Source: Nocardioides dongkuii (GTDB lineage Bacteria; Actinomycetota; Actinomycetes; Propionibacteriales; Nocardioidaceae). Taken from it: DNA of 64,000 nt. Position 1 is the first letter of the stretch, and every line of letters begins with the position of its first letter. The notes under the pieces are model-generated. The model saw only the letters and a program-made list of their open reading frames with translations, did no database searches and was not told where the DNA came from. This document shows positions 8,400 through 15,664 of this stretch, piece after piece. The stretch lies in the NCBI RefSeq assembly GCF_014127485.1, contig NZ_CP059903.1, forward strand, positions 434,001 to 498,000. The letters are read 5' to 3'. The translations under genes were made by a program, and so were the position numbers.

Positions 8400-9248
8400 T
8401 CAGCGGAAGTCGATGAGCAGCATGTCGGTGTTGGTGCCGTCCGAGGTCGTCTCCATCGGCGTGGGCTCGTCGGGCCGGTGGTGGTCCCGGTCCGGCTCGC
8501 CGGCCGCGCTGCTGGGGCGCACCCGTGGGGCGACGACCGAGCGGTAGCAGCGCGCGACGTACGGCAGCTGCATGCCGTCCATGCCGCGGCCGTAGTCGTC
8601 GTAGAGCGCCAGCACCTGGGCGAGCATGGCCTCGCGGGCCTCCTCGTCGAGGGTGGCGACGTTCGAGCGGGAGCGGACCAGGTCGAGGATCGTGCGGCGC
8701 TGGACGACCTGCCAGTGCTTGAACGCGGTGTCCTCGACGAAGCCGAAGAGGCCGGAGGTCGCCACGGCCTCGGTCGGGTCGCGCAGCTGGTCCTGGGTGC
8801 CGATGATCCGGCCCAGCCTGCGGACCCACGGGATCCGCTCGTCGCGCTCGTTCCAGACCAGCGCCAGCCGGCCGCCGGGCTTGAGCACGCGGGCGATCTC
8901 CGGGAGGGCCCGGTCGAGGTCGAACCAGTGGAACGCCTGCGCGCTCACCACCACGTCGTACGACGCGTCCGGCGCGGGGATCTCCTCCGCCCCGGCGACC
9001 GAGACCCGCACGTCGGGCAGGTCGCGGCGCAGCACCTCGAGCATCGCCTCGTCGGGGTCGGTGGCGTGCACGTCGTGGCCGAGCGCGACCAGGTCGCGGG
9101 TCAGCTTGCCGGTGCCGGCGCCGAGCTCGAGCACGGTCGTCGGCTGGTCGCCGACCAGCCAGGCGGCCGCCTCGCGGGGGTACGCCGGTCGGCCGCGGTG
9201 GTAGGCCTCGGCGACGGCGCCGAAGGAGCGGGCGGGGAGGTCACTCAT
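8400..9248 (-). CDS. Class I SAM-dependent methyltransferase (UbiE/Methyltransf_11 type)
   Basis: 282 residues. The SAM-binding signature VLELGAGTGKLTRDL (about residues 40-54), the acidic D in HATDPDEAM, and motif YDVVVSAQAFHWFD are clear. Family members with AFHWFD methylate diverse small molecules; the substrate here cannot be told. The ATG at 9248 follows a TACCCT hexamer by 7 nt with no Shine-Dalgarno sequence, suggesting a leaderless mRNA, and is only 34 bp from the divergent Fic-like gene. The C-terminus (after about residue 250) is polar and low in complexity. Confidence 0.82.
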   Translation of the reverse strand: MSDLPARSFGAVAEAYHRGRPAYPREAAAWLVGDQPTTVLELGAGTGKLTRDLVALGHDVHATDPDEAMLEVLRRDLPDVRVSVAGAEEIPAPDASYDVVVSAQAFHWFDLDRALPEIARVLKPGGRLALVWNERDERIPWVRRLGRIIGTQDQLRDPTEAVATSGLFGFVEDTAFKHWQVVQRRTILDLVRSRSNVATLDEEAREAMLAQVLALYDDYGRGMDGMQLPYVARCYRSVVAPRVRPSSAAGEPDRDHHRPDEPTPMETTSDGTNTDMLLIDFR

Positions 9249-9255
9249 CCGGCCC

Positions 9256-9261
9256 AGGGTA
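9256..9261 (-). promoter_or_regulatory. -10 hexamer TACCCT, leaderless start of the 9248 methyltransferase
   Basis: On the minus strand TACCCT is followed by 7 nt and the ATG at 9248, so transcription would begin at or next to the start codon. No Shine-Dalgarno sequence is present. The spacing matches the other TANNNT starts in the window. Confidence 0.55.
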
Positions 9262-9270
9262 TCCCGCGGG

Positions 9271-9276
9271 TAGCCT
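9271..9276 (+). promoter_or_regulatory. -10 hexamer TAGCCT, leaderless start of the Fic-like gene
   Basis: TAGCCT is followed by exactly 6 nt and the GTG at 9283. The two divergent promoters share a 34-bp spacer, so each -35 region must overlap the start of the other gene, and simultaneous occupancy is unlikely. Confidence 0.6.
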
Positions 9277-9282
9277 CCGCTT

Positions 9283-10023
9283 GTGAACGACGACCCCCTC
9301 GCGTGGCTGGTGTCCCTCGAGGGCGTGCCCAGCGCGTTCGCCGCCGCCCGCGACGGCATCGACGTGGTGCTCCGCGACCGCGGGCTGCGCCGTACCTCGC
9401 CCGGCACGACCGCCGAGTCGCTGCTCCGCGGCGCGCACGCCAGCGCGGTCCTCGAGGGCTCCGCCTCCACGCTGGCCGAGGTCCGCGAGGGCGCCGGCGA
9501 CGACGTCGCCCGGGACGCCGTGCGCCTCTCCACCGAGCTGCTCGGGCTGGTGCCGACGGTGCGCTCCTCGCCGCTGCAGGCGTTCGCGCGGCTGCACGCG
9601 GTCGCCGCCTCCGGCGCGGTGGACGCCGAGCGCCTGGGCCGGCCGCGCGACGCCGCCGCGGCCGAGCGGCTGCGGGGCCTGGCGGCCGTGCTCACCGCCC
9701 CGACCGAGGCGCCGGCGCTGCTGGTCGCCGCGCTCGTGCACGCCGAGCTGGTCACCGCCGCGCCGTTCGCGTCCCACAACGGGATTGTCGCCCGGGCCGC
9801 GGAGCGGCTGCTGCTGGCCGCGCGGGGCGTCGACGAGAAGTCGCTCGTGGTGCCGGAGGCCGCCCACCTGGCGCTGCGCGCGGCGTACGAGTCCAACCTG
9901 CGGGGGTACGCCGAGGGCGGCCGCGCCGGGGTGCACGCCTGGTTCCTCTACGCGGCCGAGGCGTTCGCCGCGGCCGCGGAGGCGAGCCCGCTGCGGCGGG
10001 GCGCGGAGCAGGACGAGACGTAG
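9283..10023 (+). CDS. Fic-domain-like protein with degenerate active site
   Basis: 246 residues, all-helical, with a Fic-type layout. The helix that would hold the class II inhibitory motif (S/T)xxxE(G/N) is intact: SAVLEG, Ser54-Glu58-Gly59. The Fic core, normally HPFx(D/E)GNGRxxR, reads APFASHNGIVAR at residues 160-171. The catalytic His is Ala160, the acidic residue is Ser164, the first Gly is His165 and the first Arg is Ile168, while PF, NG and the last Arg remain. AMP-transfer activity is therefore unlikely. Homologues near the ssd/tad locus in other actinobacteria are annotated as Fic or oxidoreductase. The GTG is leaderless. Its role may be binding or regulatory. Confidence 0.75.
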   Translation: MNDDPLAWLVSLEGVPSAFAAARDGIDVVLRDRGLRRTSPGTTAESLLRGAHASAVLEGSASTLAEVREGAGDDVARDAVRLSTELLGLVPTVRSSPLQAFARLHAVAASGAVDAERLGRPRDAAAAERLRGLAAVLTAPTEAPALLVAALVHAELVTAAPFASHNGIVARAAERLLLAARGVDEKSLVVPEAAHLALRAAYESNLRGYAEGGRAGVHAWFLYAAEAFAAAAEASPLRRGAEQDET

Positions 10024-10035
10024 TCCGGACATGCA

Positions 10036-10070
10036 GGTGGCACCCGCATCTCGAGGACTCGGGTGCCACC
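10036..10070. terminator. Hairpin terminator between the Fic-like gene and the minus-strand region
   Basis: GGTGGCACCCG (10036-10046) is matched perfectly by CGGGTGCCACC (10060-10070) across a 13-nt loop, 12 bp after the stop of the Fic-like gene. There is no U tract, as is common in high-GC actinobacteria. It could stop transcription from both sides. Confidence 0.7.
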
Positions 10071-10092
10071 GCCTGACACGTGAGACCGTCGG

Positions 10093-10188
10093 CTACCAAG
10101 CGTGCACTGCCAACTGCTGCCGCCGGACAAGCCGGTCGGTCAGCGCCCTGAAGGAAGGGTAGGTCGCCGCGTGGGTACCTCGGCTCAC
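10093..10188 (-). CDS. Possible 31-residue small ORF in the 10024-10286 intergenic region
   Basis: This is a weak candidate. The minus-strand GTG at 10188 opens a 31-codon frame reading VSRGTHAATYPSFRALTD and ending RRQQLAVHAW. A candidate promoter (-35 TTGAAC 10239-10244, 17 bp, -10 TACACA 10216-10221) lies just upstream, and the perfect hairpin at 10036-10070 lies just downstream, so a transcript of about 170 nt is delimited on both sides. GC at third codon positions is lower than in neighbouring genes (25 of 31 codons). A longer in-frame ATG at 10254 would precede the promoter. It may instead be a small RNA. Nothing else is seen in this intergenic stretch. Confidence 0.3.
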   Translation of the reverse strand: MSRGTHAATYPSFRALTDRLVRRQQLAVHAW

Positions 10189-10215
10189 GTGTGCGTCTGT
10201 GGAGTTGTGTCCTCC

Positions 10216-10244
10216 TGTGTACGCCTCTCCGGGCCAGGGTTCAA
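10216..10244 (-). promoter_or_regulatory. Candidate sigma-70-type promoter, minus strand
   Basis: TTGAAC at 10239-10244 and TACACA at 10216-10221 are separated by exactly 17 bp on the minus strand. It would start a transcript near 10209, pointing away from the HAD gene and towards the hairpin at 10036-10070. Confidence 0.35.
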
Positions 10245-10286
10245 CCCTTGACATTCCGGGACATCGAGGGGTGACGGCGGACGGGA

Positions 10287-11093
10287 TCAGGCCCCGAGCC
10301 GGCGCTTGCGGGCGTTCGCCCACAGCACCCCGCCGACCGCGACCGCGCTGCCCACGGCGAGCGCCGCCAGGGTCGGACCCGCGGGCGGCAGCACCCGGCT
10401 GCGGAGCGCGACGGGCTTGTTGAAGACCAGCACCGGCCACTCCTTGGCGGCGGCGATCCGCCGCAGGTCGCGGTCGGGGTTCACGGCGTGCGGGTGGCCG
10501 ACGGTCTCGAGCATCGGCACGTCGGTGACCGAGTCGCTGTAGGCGTAGCTGGCGTCCAGGTCGTAGCCGCGCTGCGCGGCGAGCTCGCGGATCGCCCGCG
10601 CCTTCTCCTCGGCGTAGGCGTAGTAGGCGATCTCGCCGGTGTAGCGGCCGTCGGCGATCTCGAGCCGGGTCGCGATCACCAGGTCGGCGCCGAGCATCTC
10701 GCCGATCGGCTCGACGACCTCGCTGCCCGAGGTGGAGACGATCACGATGTCGCGGCCGGCGAGCCGGTGCTCCTCGATGAGCGAGACCGCCTCGTCGTAC
10801 ACGAGCGGGTCGACGACGTTGTGGAGCGTGTCGGCCACGATCTCGCGGACCGTCGCGACGTCCCAGCCGGCGCTGAGCTGCGACATGAACTGCCGCATCT
10901 TCTCCATCTGGTCGTGGTCCGCGCCCCCGACGAGGTAGACGAACTGCGCGTACGCCGACCGGAGCACCGCCCGGCGCGAGATCAGCCCGCCGGCCTGGAA
11001 GGGCCGGCTGAAGGCGAGCGTGCTCGACTTGGCGATGATCGTCTTGTCGAGGTCGAAGAACGCCGCGGTCGGTCTTGCCGACGAGCTCGTCAT
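10287..11093 (-). CDS. HAD-IB family phosphatase (SerB/CicA-like)
   Basis: 268 residues. HAD motif I is DLDKTI (with F before it), motif II is STSG, and motif IV is YSDSVTDVPML. The helical cap matches the HAD-IB subfamily of SerB-like phosphatases, and a C-terminal hydrophobic helix plus basic tail (about 238-268, LAALAVGSAVAVGGVLW then NARKRRLGA) suggests membrane anchoring. Its M. tuberculosis counterpart, Rv3661, is also divergent from the ssd/tad genes. The phosphorylated substrate is unknown. The ATG at 11093 is preceded by TACGAT with a 7-nt gap, supporting a leaderless start there rather than at the ATG at 11102. Confidence 0.85.
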   Translation of the reverse strand: MTSSSARPTAAFFDLDKTIIAKSSTLAFSRPFQAGGLISRRAVLRSAYAQFVYLVGGADHDQMEKMRQFMSQLSAGWDVATVREIVADTLHNVVDPLVYDEAVSLIEEHRLAGRDIVIVSTSGSEVVEPIGEMLGADLVIATRLEIADGRYTGEIAYYAYAEEKARAIRELAAQRGYDLDASYAYSDSVTDVPMLETVGHPHAVNPDRDLRRIAAAKEWPVLVFNKPVALRSRVLPPAGPTLAALAVGSAVAVGGVLWANARKRRLGA

Positions 11094-11100
11094 GGGCACC

Positions 11101-11106
11101 ATCGTA
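11101..11106 (-). promoter_or_regulatory. -10 hexamer TACGAT, leaderless start of the HAD gene
   Basis: TACGAT on the minus strand is followed by 7 nt (GGTGCCC) and the ATG at 11093. This decides between the two in-frame ATGs, because the alternative at 11102 lies inside the hexamer. Confidence 0.5.
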
Positions 11107-11226
11107 GGCACCGGCGGGCCACGCCCGGCCCACGAGTCACCCACAGGCCGTCCCGGCGCGCGGCTCCTCCCCAGGCACCCTGTCCTTCGGCGTGCCCGGT
11201 CCGTGCCGACGGGGATCGTCGCGGTC

Positions 11227-12273
11227 ATGAACCCGCCCCTCATCGTGACCCGCGACGACACCCTGCTCGAGGAGCTGCTCCGGCTCGCCGCGGCGGCCGG
11301 GGTGACGCCGGAGGTGGCCCGCGATCCCGGCGCAGCCCTGCGCTCGTGGACCTCCGCCCCGCTGGTGCTGCTCGGCGCCGACGTCGCCGCCGAGGCCGCC
11401 CGCCTGGCCCCACCCCCGCGGGACGGGCTGCACATCCTCACCTGGGGCGGCTCGCCCGACGCGATCTTCCGGACGGCCGTCGACGTCGGCGCCGACTCGG
11501 TGACCGACCTCCCGCGGTCCGACGCGTGGGTGATCGAGACCCTCACCGACCTCGGCGACCACGGTGCCGCGCGGGGGCTGACCATCGGGGTGACCGGCGG
11601 GTCCGGGGGAGCCGGCGCCACGACCTTCGCGTGCGCGCTCGGCCAGGTCGCGGCCCGGTCGGGCCTCTCGGTCGTGGTCGACGTCGACCCCCTCGGCCCC
11701 GGCATCGACCGGGTGCTCGGCGTCGAGACCCGGGAGGGGGTGCGCTGGGACGCGCTCGGCCAGACCACCGGCCGGCTCAGCGCGCGCTCGCTGCGCGAGG
11801 CGCTGCCGCGGCGCGCGGGGGTCGGGGTGCTCACCTGGTACGCCGGCACCCGCGCCGCGCTCCCGGCGTTCGCCGTGCGCGAGGCGCTCTCGGCCGCGCA
11901 GCGGGGCCACGACACGGTCGTCGTCGACCTGCCCCGCACCGGCGACCCGCTGACCGAGGAGGTCGCCGCACGCTGCGACCTGCTGCTCGTCGTCGTCACG
12001 CCCACGGTCGCCGGGGTGGCCTCGGCCGCGCGGCTGTGCGCGCGGTTCCCCGACCCGGGCGGCGTCCGGCTGGTCGTGCGCGGGCGGGGGCTCGCGGCCC
12101 GCGAGGTGGCGCGGGCGACCGGGGCGCCCGTGCTGGTCGAGATGACCGACCAGCGCGGGCTCGACGAGGGCATCGACCTCGGGCTCGGCCCGGTGCGCTC
12201 CCGGCGCGGCCCGCTCGGCCGCGCGGCAGGCGCCGTGCTCGACCGGGTGGCGCTGAGCCGGGCCGCGGCGTGA
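11227..12273 (+). CDS. CpaE/TadZ-like ParA-family protein (Ssd-like)
   Basis: 348 residues. The N-terminal 110 residues resemble a degenerate receiver-like domain. The remainder is a MinD/ParA-type ATPase fold with a deviant Walker A region, GVTGGSGGAGATTFACALG (about residues 120-138), and VVVDVDPLGPGIDRVLG. Homologues are M. tuberculosis Ssd (Rv3660c) and CpaE/TadZ proteins that place the Tad secretion machine at its site in the cell. The usual GKGGxGKT lysines are replaced, so ATP use is doubtful. It is the first gene of the tad operon; its stop overlaps the tadA GTG. Confidence 0.85.
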   Translation: MNPPLIVTRDDTLLEELLRLAAAAGVTPEVARDPGAALRSWTSAPLVLLGADVAAEAARLAPPPRDGLHILTWGGSPDAIFRTAVDVGADSVTDLPRSDAWVIETLTDLGDHGAARGLTIGVTGGSGGAGATTFACALGQVAARSGLSVVVDVDPLGPGIDRVLGVETREGVRWDALGQTTGRLSARSLREALPRRAGVGVLTWYAGTRAALPAFAVREALSAAQRGHDTVVVDLPRTGDPLTEEVAARCDLLLVVVTPTVAGVASAARLCARFPDPGGVRLVVRGRGLAAREVARATGAPVLVEMTDQRGLDEGIDLGLGPVRSRRGPLGRAAGAVLDRVALSRAAA

Positions 12274-13433
12274 GCGTGGACCTGCCGGCCGGCGTGGTCG
12301 ACGCCGTCCGCGACGACCTGGTGAGCAGCCCGGGTGCCCTCACGCCGCACCGGGTCGCCGAGGCGCTGCGGCGCGCCGGCCGGCCCGTGGGCGACGCCAC
12401 GGTGCTGGCGGTCCACGACGCGCTGCGGCGCGACATCCTCGGCGCCGGGCCGCTCGAGCCGCTGCTGCGCCTGCCCGGCGTCACCGACGTGCTGGTCAAC
12501 GGCGCCGACGCGGTCCACCTCGACCGGGGCGCGGGGCTCGAGCTCACCGACGTCCGCTTCCCCGACGACGAGGCGGTGCGCCGGCTGGCTCAACGGCTGG
12601 CGGCGGCCGCCGGGCGTCGCCTCGACGACGCCACGCCGTACGCCGACCTGCGGCTCGCCGACGGCAGCCGGTTCCACGCGGTCCTGGCGCCGGTCGCCCG
12701 GCCCGGCACCGTGATCTCGCTGCGGGTCCCGCGCGCCCGCCAGTTCTCCGTGCCCGAGCTGGTCGCGGCCGGCATGCTCACGGCCGGCGGGGCCCGGCTG
12801 CTCGCCGCCGTGGTCGCGGCCCGGCTGGCCTTCCTCGTCAGCGGCGGCACGGGCAGCGGCAAGACCACCCTGCTGGCGGCGCTCCTCGCGACCGTGCCCC
12901 CGGGGGAGCGGCTCGTCGTCGTCGAGGACGCCTCCGAGCTGCGCCCCGACCACCCGCACGTCGTGGGGCTCGAGGGCCGGCCGCCCAACATCGAGGGCGC
13001 CGGCGCCATCGACGTGCGCACCCTGGTCCGGCAGGCGCTGCGGATGCGGCCCGACCGGCTGGTCGTCGGCGAGGTGCGCGGCGCGGAGGTGGTCGATCTC
13101 CTCGGGGCGCTCAACACCGGCCACGAGGGCGGCTGCGGCACCCTGCACGCCAACTCCGCGGCCGACGTGCCCGCCCGCGTCGAGGCCCTCGCGCTGGCGG
13201 CCGGGCTCGGTCGCGACGCCGCCCACAGCCAGCTCGCCTCGGGCGTCGACCTGGTCCTGCACCTGGTGCGCGACCGCGACGGCGTACGCCGGCTGCGGGA
13301 GGTCGCCGTCCCCGTGCGTGACGAGCGCGGCCTTGTGCGGATGGAGACCGCCGTCCGGTTCGAGCGCGGTGGTGGCGAGACCACCGGCCCCGCGACCGAG
13401 ACGCTCGAGCGGGCGCTGGCGGGGCTCGCGTGA
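12270..13433 (+). CDS. tadA: Tad secretion ATPase TadA/CpaF
   Basis: 387 residues, cytoplasmic. The N-terminal domain carries ILGAGPLEPLLRLPGVTDVLVNG. The RecA-like core has Walker A GGTGSGKTT at residues 192-200, the Asp box VVEDASEL, Walker B MRPDRLVVGEVRG (about 266-278) and the His box TGHEGGCGTLHANS. This is the complete motif set of a secretion hexameric ATPase, so it should power assembly of Flp/Tad pili. The GTG at 12270 overlaps the preceding stop; a second GTG 6 nt later is possible. The Streptomyces and mycobacterial loci have the same ssd-tadA order. Confidence 0.93.
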   Translation: MSVDLPAGVVDAVRDDLVSSPGALTPHRVAEALRRAGRPVGDATVLAVHDALRRDILGAGPLEPLLRLPGVTDVLVNGADAVHLDRGAGLELTDVRFPDDEAVRRLAQRLAAAAGRRLDDATPYADLRLADGSRFHAVLAPVARPGTVISLRVPRARQFSVPELVAAGMLTAGGARLLAAVVAARLAFLVSGGTGSGKTTLLAALLATVPPGERLVVVEDASELRPDHPHVVGLEGRPPNIEGAGAIDVRTLVRQALRMRPDRLVVGEVRGAEVVDLLGALNTGHEGGCGTLHANSAADVPARVEALALAAGLGRDAAHSQLASGVDLVLHLVRDRDGVRRLREVAVPVRDERGLVRMETAVRFERGGGETTGPATETLERALAGLA

Positions 13434-14227
13434 CCCCGGCGCCGGCGCTGTCCCCGGAGGCGCTCGTCGCGGTGCTGGCCGCCGCCGCGGCCGCGGCGCT
13501 GCTGCTGCCGCCGGTCCCGAGGGTTCCCCACCCGCGCGACCGACGGCGCGCGCTCCTCGCCGTGCCCCTCCTGCTGCCCGGCGCGGCCGTCCTCCTCGGC
13601 ACGACGCCGCGGGCGGCGGCGCTGGCGCTGCTGGCCGGCGGCGCGTGGTGGGGCGGCGCCGCGTTGTGGCGCCGGCGGCGGGCGCAGGCGGAGGCCGACG
13701 CGACGTCCGCGCGCGTGCTGGAGACCTGCGAGCAGCTGGCCGGCGAGCTGGGCGTCGGGCAGCCACCCGGACCGGCGCTGGCCCGGGTGGCCGCGACCTG
13801 GCCGGCGCTCGACGGCGTGGCCGCGTCGTTCCGCGTCGGCGCCGACGTGCCGGCCGCGTGGCGCGAGGTCGCCGCGCGACCGGGTGCCGCCGACCTGCGC
13901 CACCTCGCCGCCGCGTGGCAGGTCTCGCACCGCACCGGCCAGGGGCTCGCGGAGGCCGTCGACCGGGTCGCGGCGCGGCTGCGGGCCGCGCAGGCGACCC
14001 GGCGGGTGGTCCGCGGCGAGCTCGCCTCCGCCCGCGCCACCGCCCGGCTGGTGGCCGGCCTCCCGGTGCTGGCCCTGCTGATGGGGTCCGGGGCCGGGGG
14101 AGACCCGCTGGGGTTCCTGCTCGGCCACCCGGTCGGGCTGGCCTGCCTCGCGGGCGGGCTGTGCTTCGCGGGTGCCGGCCTGTGGTGGATCGAGGCGCTC
14201 GCCGCCGACGTCGACCGGGCGGGGTGA
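13430..14227 (+). CDS. tadB: Tad pilus inner-membrane protein TadB
   Basis: 265 residues with a type II secretion F-like domain. Two N-terminal hydrophobic stretches (about 12-30 and 42-75) precede a cytoplasmic T2SSF helical domain (RVLETCEQLAGELGVGQPPGPALARVA, then HRTGQGLAEAVDRVAARLR), and two hydrophobic helices close the protein (about 205-250). With TadC it forms the inner-membrane platform on which the TadA ATPase acts. GTG start, overlapping the tadA stop by 4 bp. The sequence is very rich in Ala and Gly, so assignment relies on domain order and context as well as on motifs. Confidence 0.85.
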   Translation: MTPAPALSPEALVAVLAAAAAAALLLPPVPRVPHPRDRRRALLAVPLLLPGAAVLLGTTPRAAALALLAGGAWWGGAALWRRRRAQAEADATSARVLETCEQLAGELGVGQPPGPALARVAATWPALDGVAASFRVGADVPAAWREVAARPGAADLRHLAAAWQVSHRTGQGLAEAVDRVAARLRAAQATRRVVRGELASARATARLVAGLPVLALLMGSGAGGDPLGFLLGHPVGLACLAGGLCFAGAGLWWIEALAADVDRAG

Positions 14228-14961
14228 GCGCGGTGTCCGGGCTGGTCCTCGTCGCCGTCCTCGGGGCGGGGGCAGCGGCCGCGCTGCTGGTGCCGTCCCG
14301 GCCCCGCATCCGCGCCGATCCGGTGGCCGTCCCGTCACCGGCCGCCGCCCCGGCGGTGGGTTGGATGCTGCGCTTCCGGCCGCTGTGGTGCGTGTTGGCC
14401 GGGCTCGCGGGCGCGGTCTTCGTGGGCGGCCAGGTCGGACCGCTGGTCGGTGCTGGCGCCGCAGTCGCCGTCTGGGTGGTGATCGGCCGGGCCGAGCCGC
14501 CGGCCGTCCGCCGGGCCCGCGAGCAGGCGCGCGCCGACCTGCCGCACGTGGTCGGCCTGCTCGGCTCCGCGCTGCGGGCCGGTGCGTCGACCGGCGAGGC
14601 GGTTGCCGTGGTCTGCGCCGCGCTCCCGGGTGCCGCGGCGCAACGGCTGTCGCCGGCGGCCGCGCGGCTCGCCCTCGGCGCCGACCCGGTGCGGGTCTGG
14701 GAGTCCCTGGCCGCCGACGACTCGCTGGGCCCGCTGGGCCGCGCCCTGGCCCGGGCCCACACCACCGGCGTCCCGGTGGTGCGCTCGGTCGAGCGGCTCG
14801 CCGACGAGCTCGCCGCGACCGCCCGGGCCGACGTCGAGGACCGCGCCCGCGCGGTGGGCGTCAAGGCCGCGCTGCCGCTCGGGCTGTGCCTGCTCCCGGC
14901 GTTCGTGCTGGTCGGCATCGTCCCCCTGGTGGCCGGGCTGCTCGCCACCGTCGGCCTGTGA
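14224..14961 (+). CDS. tadC: Tad pilus inner-membrane protein TadC
   Basis: 245 residues. It has hydrophobic helices at about 5-20 and 55-90, a T2SSF-type domain (ADLPHVVGLLGSALRAGASTGEAVAVV, then HTTGVPVVRSVERLADELAATARADVEDRARAVGVKAALPLGLCLLPAFVL) and a final helix at about 218-242. It pairs with TadB as the membrane platform of the Tad machine. The GTG overlaps the tadB stop (GTGA, 14224-14227). A 134-bp gap with no gene follows before the pilin, which has its own strong ribosome-binding site. Confidence 0.87.
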   Translation: MSAVSGLVLVAVLGAGAAAALLVPSRPRIRADPVAVPSPAAAPAVGWMLRFRPLWCVLAGLAGAVFVGGQVGPLVGAGAAVAVWVVIGRAEPPAVRRAREQARADLPHVVGLLGSALRAGASTGEAVAVVCAALPGAAAQRLSPAAARLALGADPVRVWESLAADDSLGPLGRALARAHTTGVPVVRSVERLADELAATARADVEDRARAVGVKAALPLGLCLLPAFVLVGIVPLVAGLLATVGL

Positions 14962-15095
14962 CGGACCACCTGTCGTCCACCGGGCCCGCCCCGACCGGCG
15001 TCTGCACAGCCGGCCCGCGGCCGGAGGCGCCGTCCCGGCTCCAGGTCGAGGCTCGGACCAGTCGGCCGCGCCCCGCGGCCACGGAAGGAGACGAG

Positions 15096-15275
15096 ATGCA
15101 CCAGCACGCACCCCGCGCCGACGAGCGTGGCATCACCACCGCCGAGTACGCCGTCGGCACGGCCGCCGGCGCCGGCCTCGCCGGGCTGCTCTACAAGATG
15201 CTCACCGGCGGCTTCGGCGACAAGCTGCTGAAGACGCTGTTCGACCACGTGCTCGGCCTGCTGGGCATCGGGTGA
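15096..15275 (+). CDS. Flp-type pilin, DUF4244 family
   Basis: 59 residues. Just before the single hydrophobic helix stands RG followed by ITTAEYAVGTAAG: cutting after the Gly puts Glu at +5 and Tyr at +6, the G/XXXXEY pattern of Flp (type IVb) prepilins cleaved by a TadV/CpaA peptidase. The short length and position after tadC suit the major pilin. An excellent ribosome site, GGAAGGAG (15083-15090), sits 5 nt before the ATG, stronger than any other in the operon and consistent with a high demand for subunits. No prepilin peptidase gene lies in the window. Confidence 0.85.
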   Translation: MHQHAPRADERGITTAEYAVGTAAGAGLAGLLYKMLTGGFGDKLLKTLFDHVLGLLGIG

Positions 15276-15664
15276 CCCGACGCCTCGCCCGACGCCGCCC
15301 TTGGCGGGATCGCCGCGGCGAGCGCGGCGCGGTCACCGCCGAGCTCGCGATGGCGCTGCCGCTCCTGGTGGCGGTGACCGTCGGCCTGGTCTGGCTGCTC
15401 GCCGTCGGTGCGGCGCAGGTCCGGGTCGTCGACGCCGCCCGCGAGACGGCCCGGGCGGCCGCCCGGGGCGACGCCGACGGCGAGGCGGTGGCGCGGGGCC
15501 GGGAGGTCGCCCCCGCCGGGGCGAGCGTCACCGTAGTCCGCGGCGACGGGCGGGTCCGCGCGGTGGCGTCAGGGGAGGTGCGCGGCCCGGGCGGACTCTT
15601 CGGGTGGCTGCCGGGCGTCACGGTGCGCGCCGAGGCGGTCGCTGCCGACGAGGCGGTGCCGTGA
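15272..15664 (+). CDS. TadE-like minor pilin
   Basis: 130 residues. A basic leader ending in RRGERG is followed by AVTAELAMALPLLVAVTVGLVWLL, so the Glu sits at +5 after the Gly, as in TadE pseudopilins. The remainder has the usual TadE pattern of DAARETARAAARGD then a small beta-rich domain. Likely a minor pilin processed by the same peptidase as the Flp pilin. GTG start with a 4-bp overlap with the pilin stop; its own stop overlaps the next GTG. Confidence 0.85.
   Translation: MTRRLARRRPWRDRRGERGAVTAELAMALPLLVAVTVGLVWLLAVGAAQVRVVDAARETARAAARGDADGEAVARGREVAPAGASVTVVRGDGRVRAVASGEVRGPGGLFGWLPGVTVRAEAVAADEAVP

Noticed and set aside
10024..10286. 6C small RNA, known near the ssd/HAD locus in other actinobacteria.
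   Set aside because: The two C-rich hairpin loops that define it are not present on either strand in this gap or in 11103-11226.
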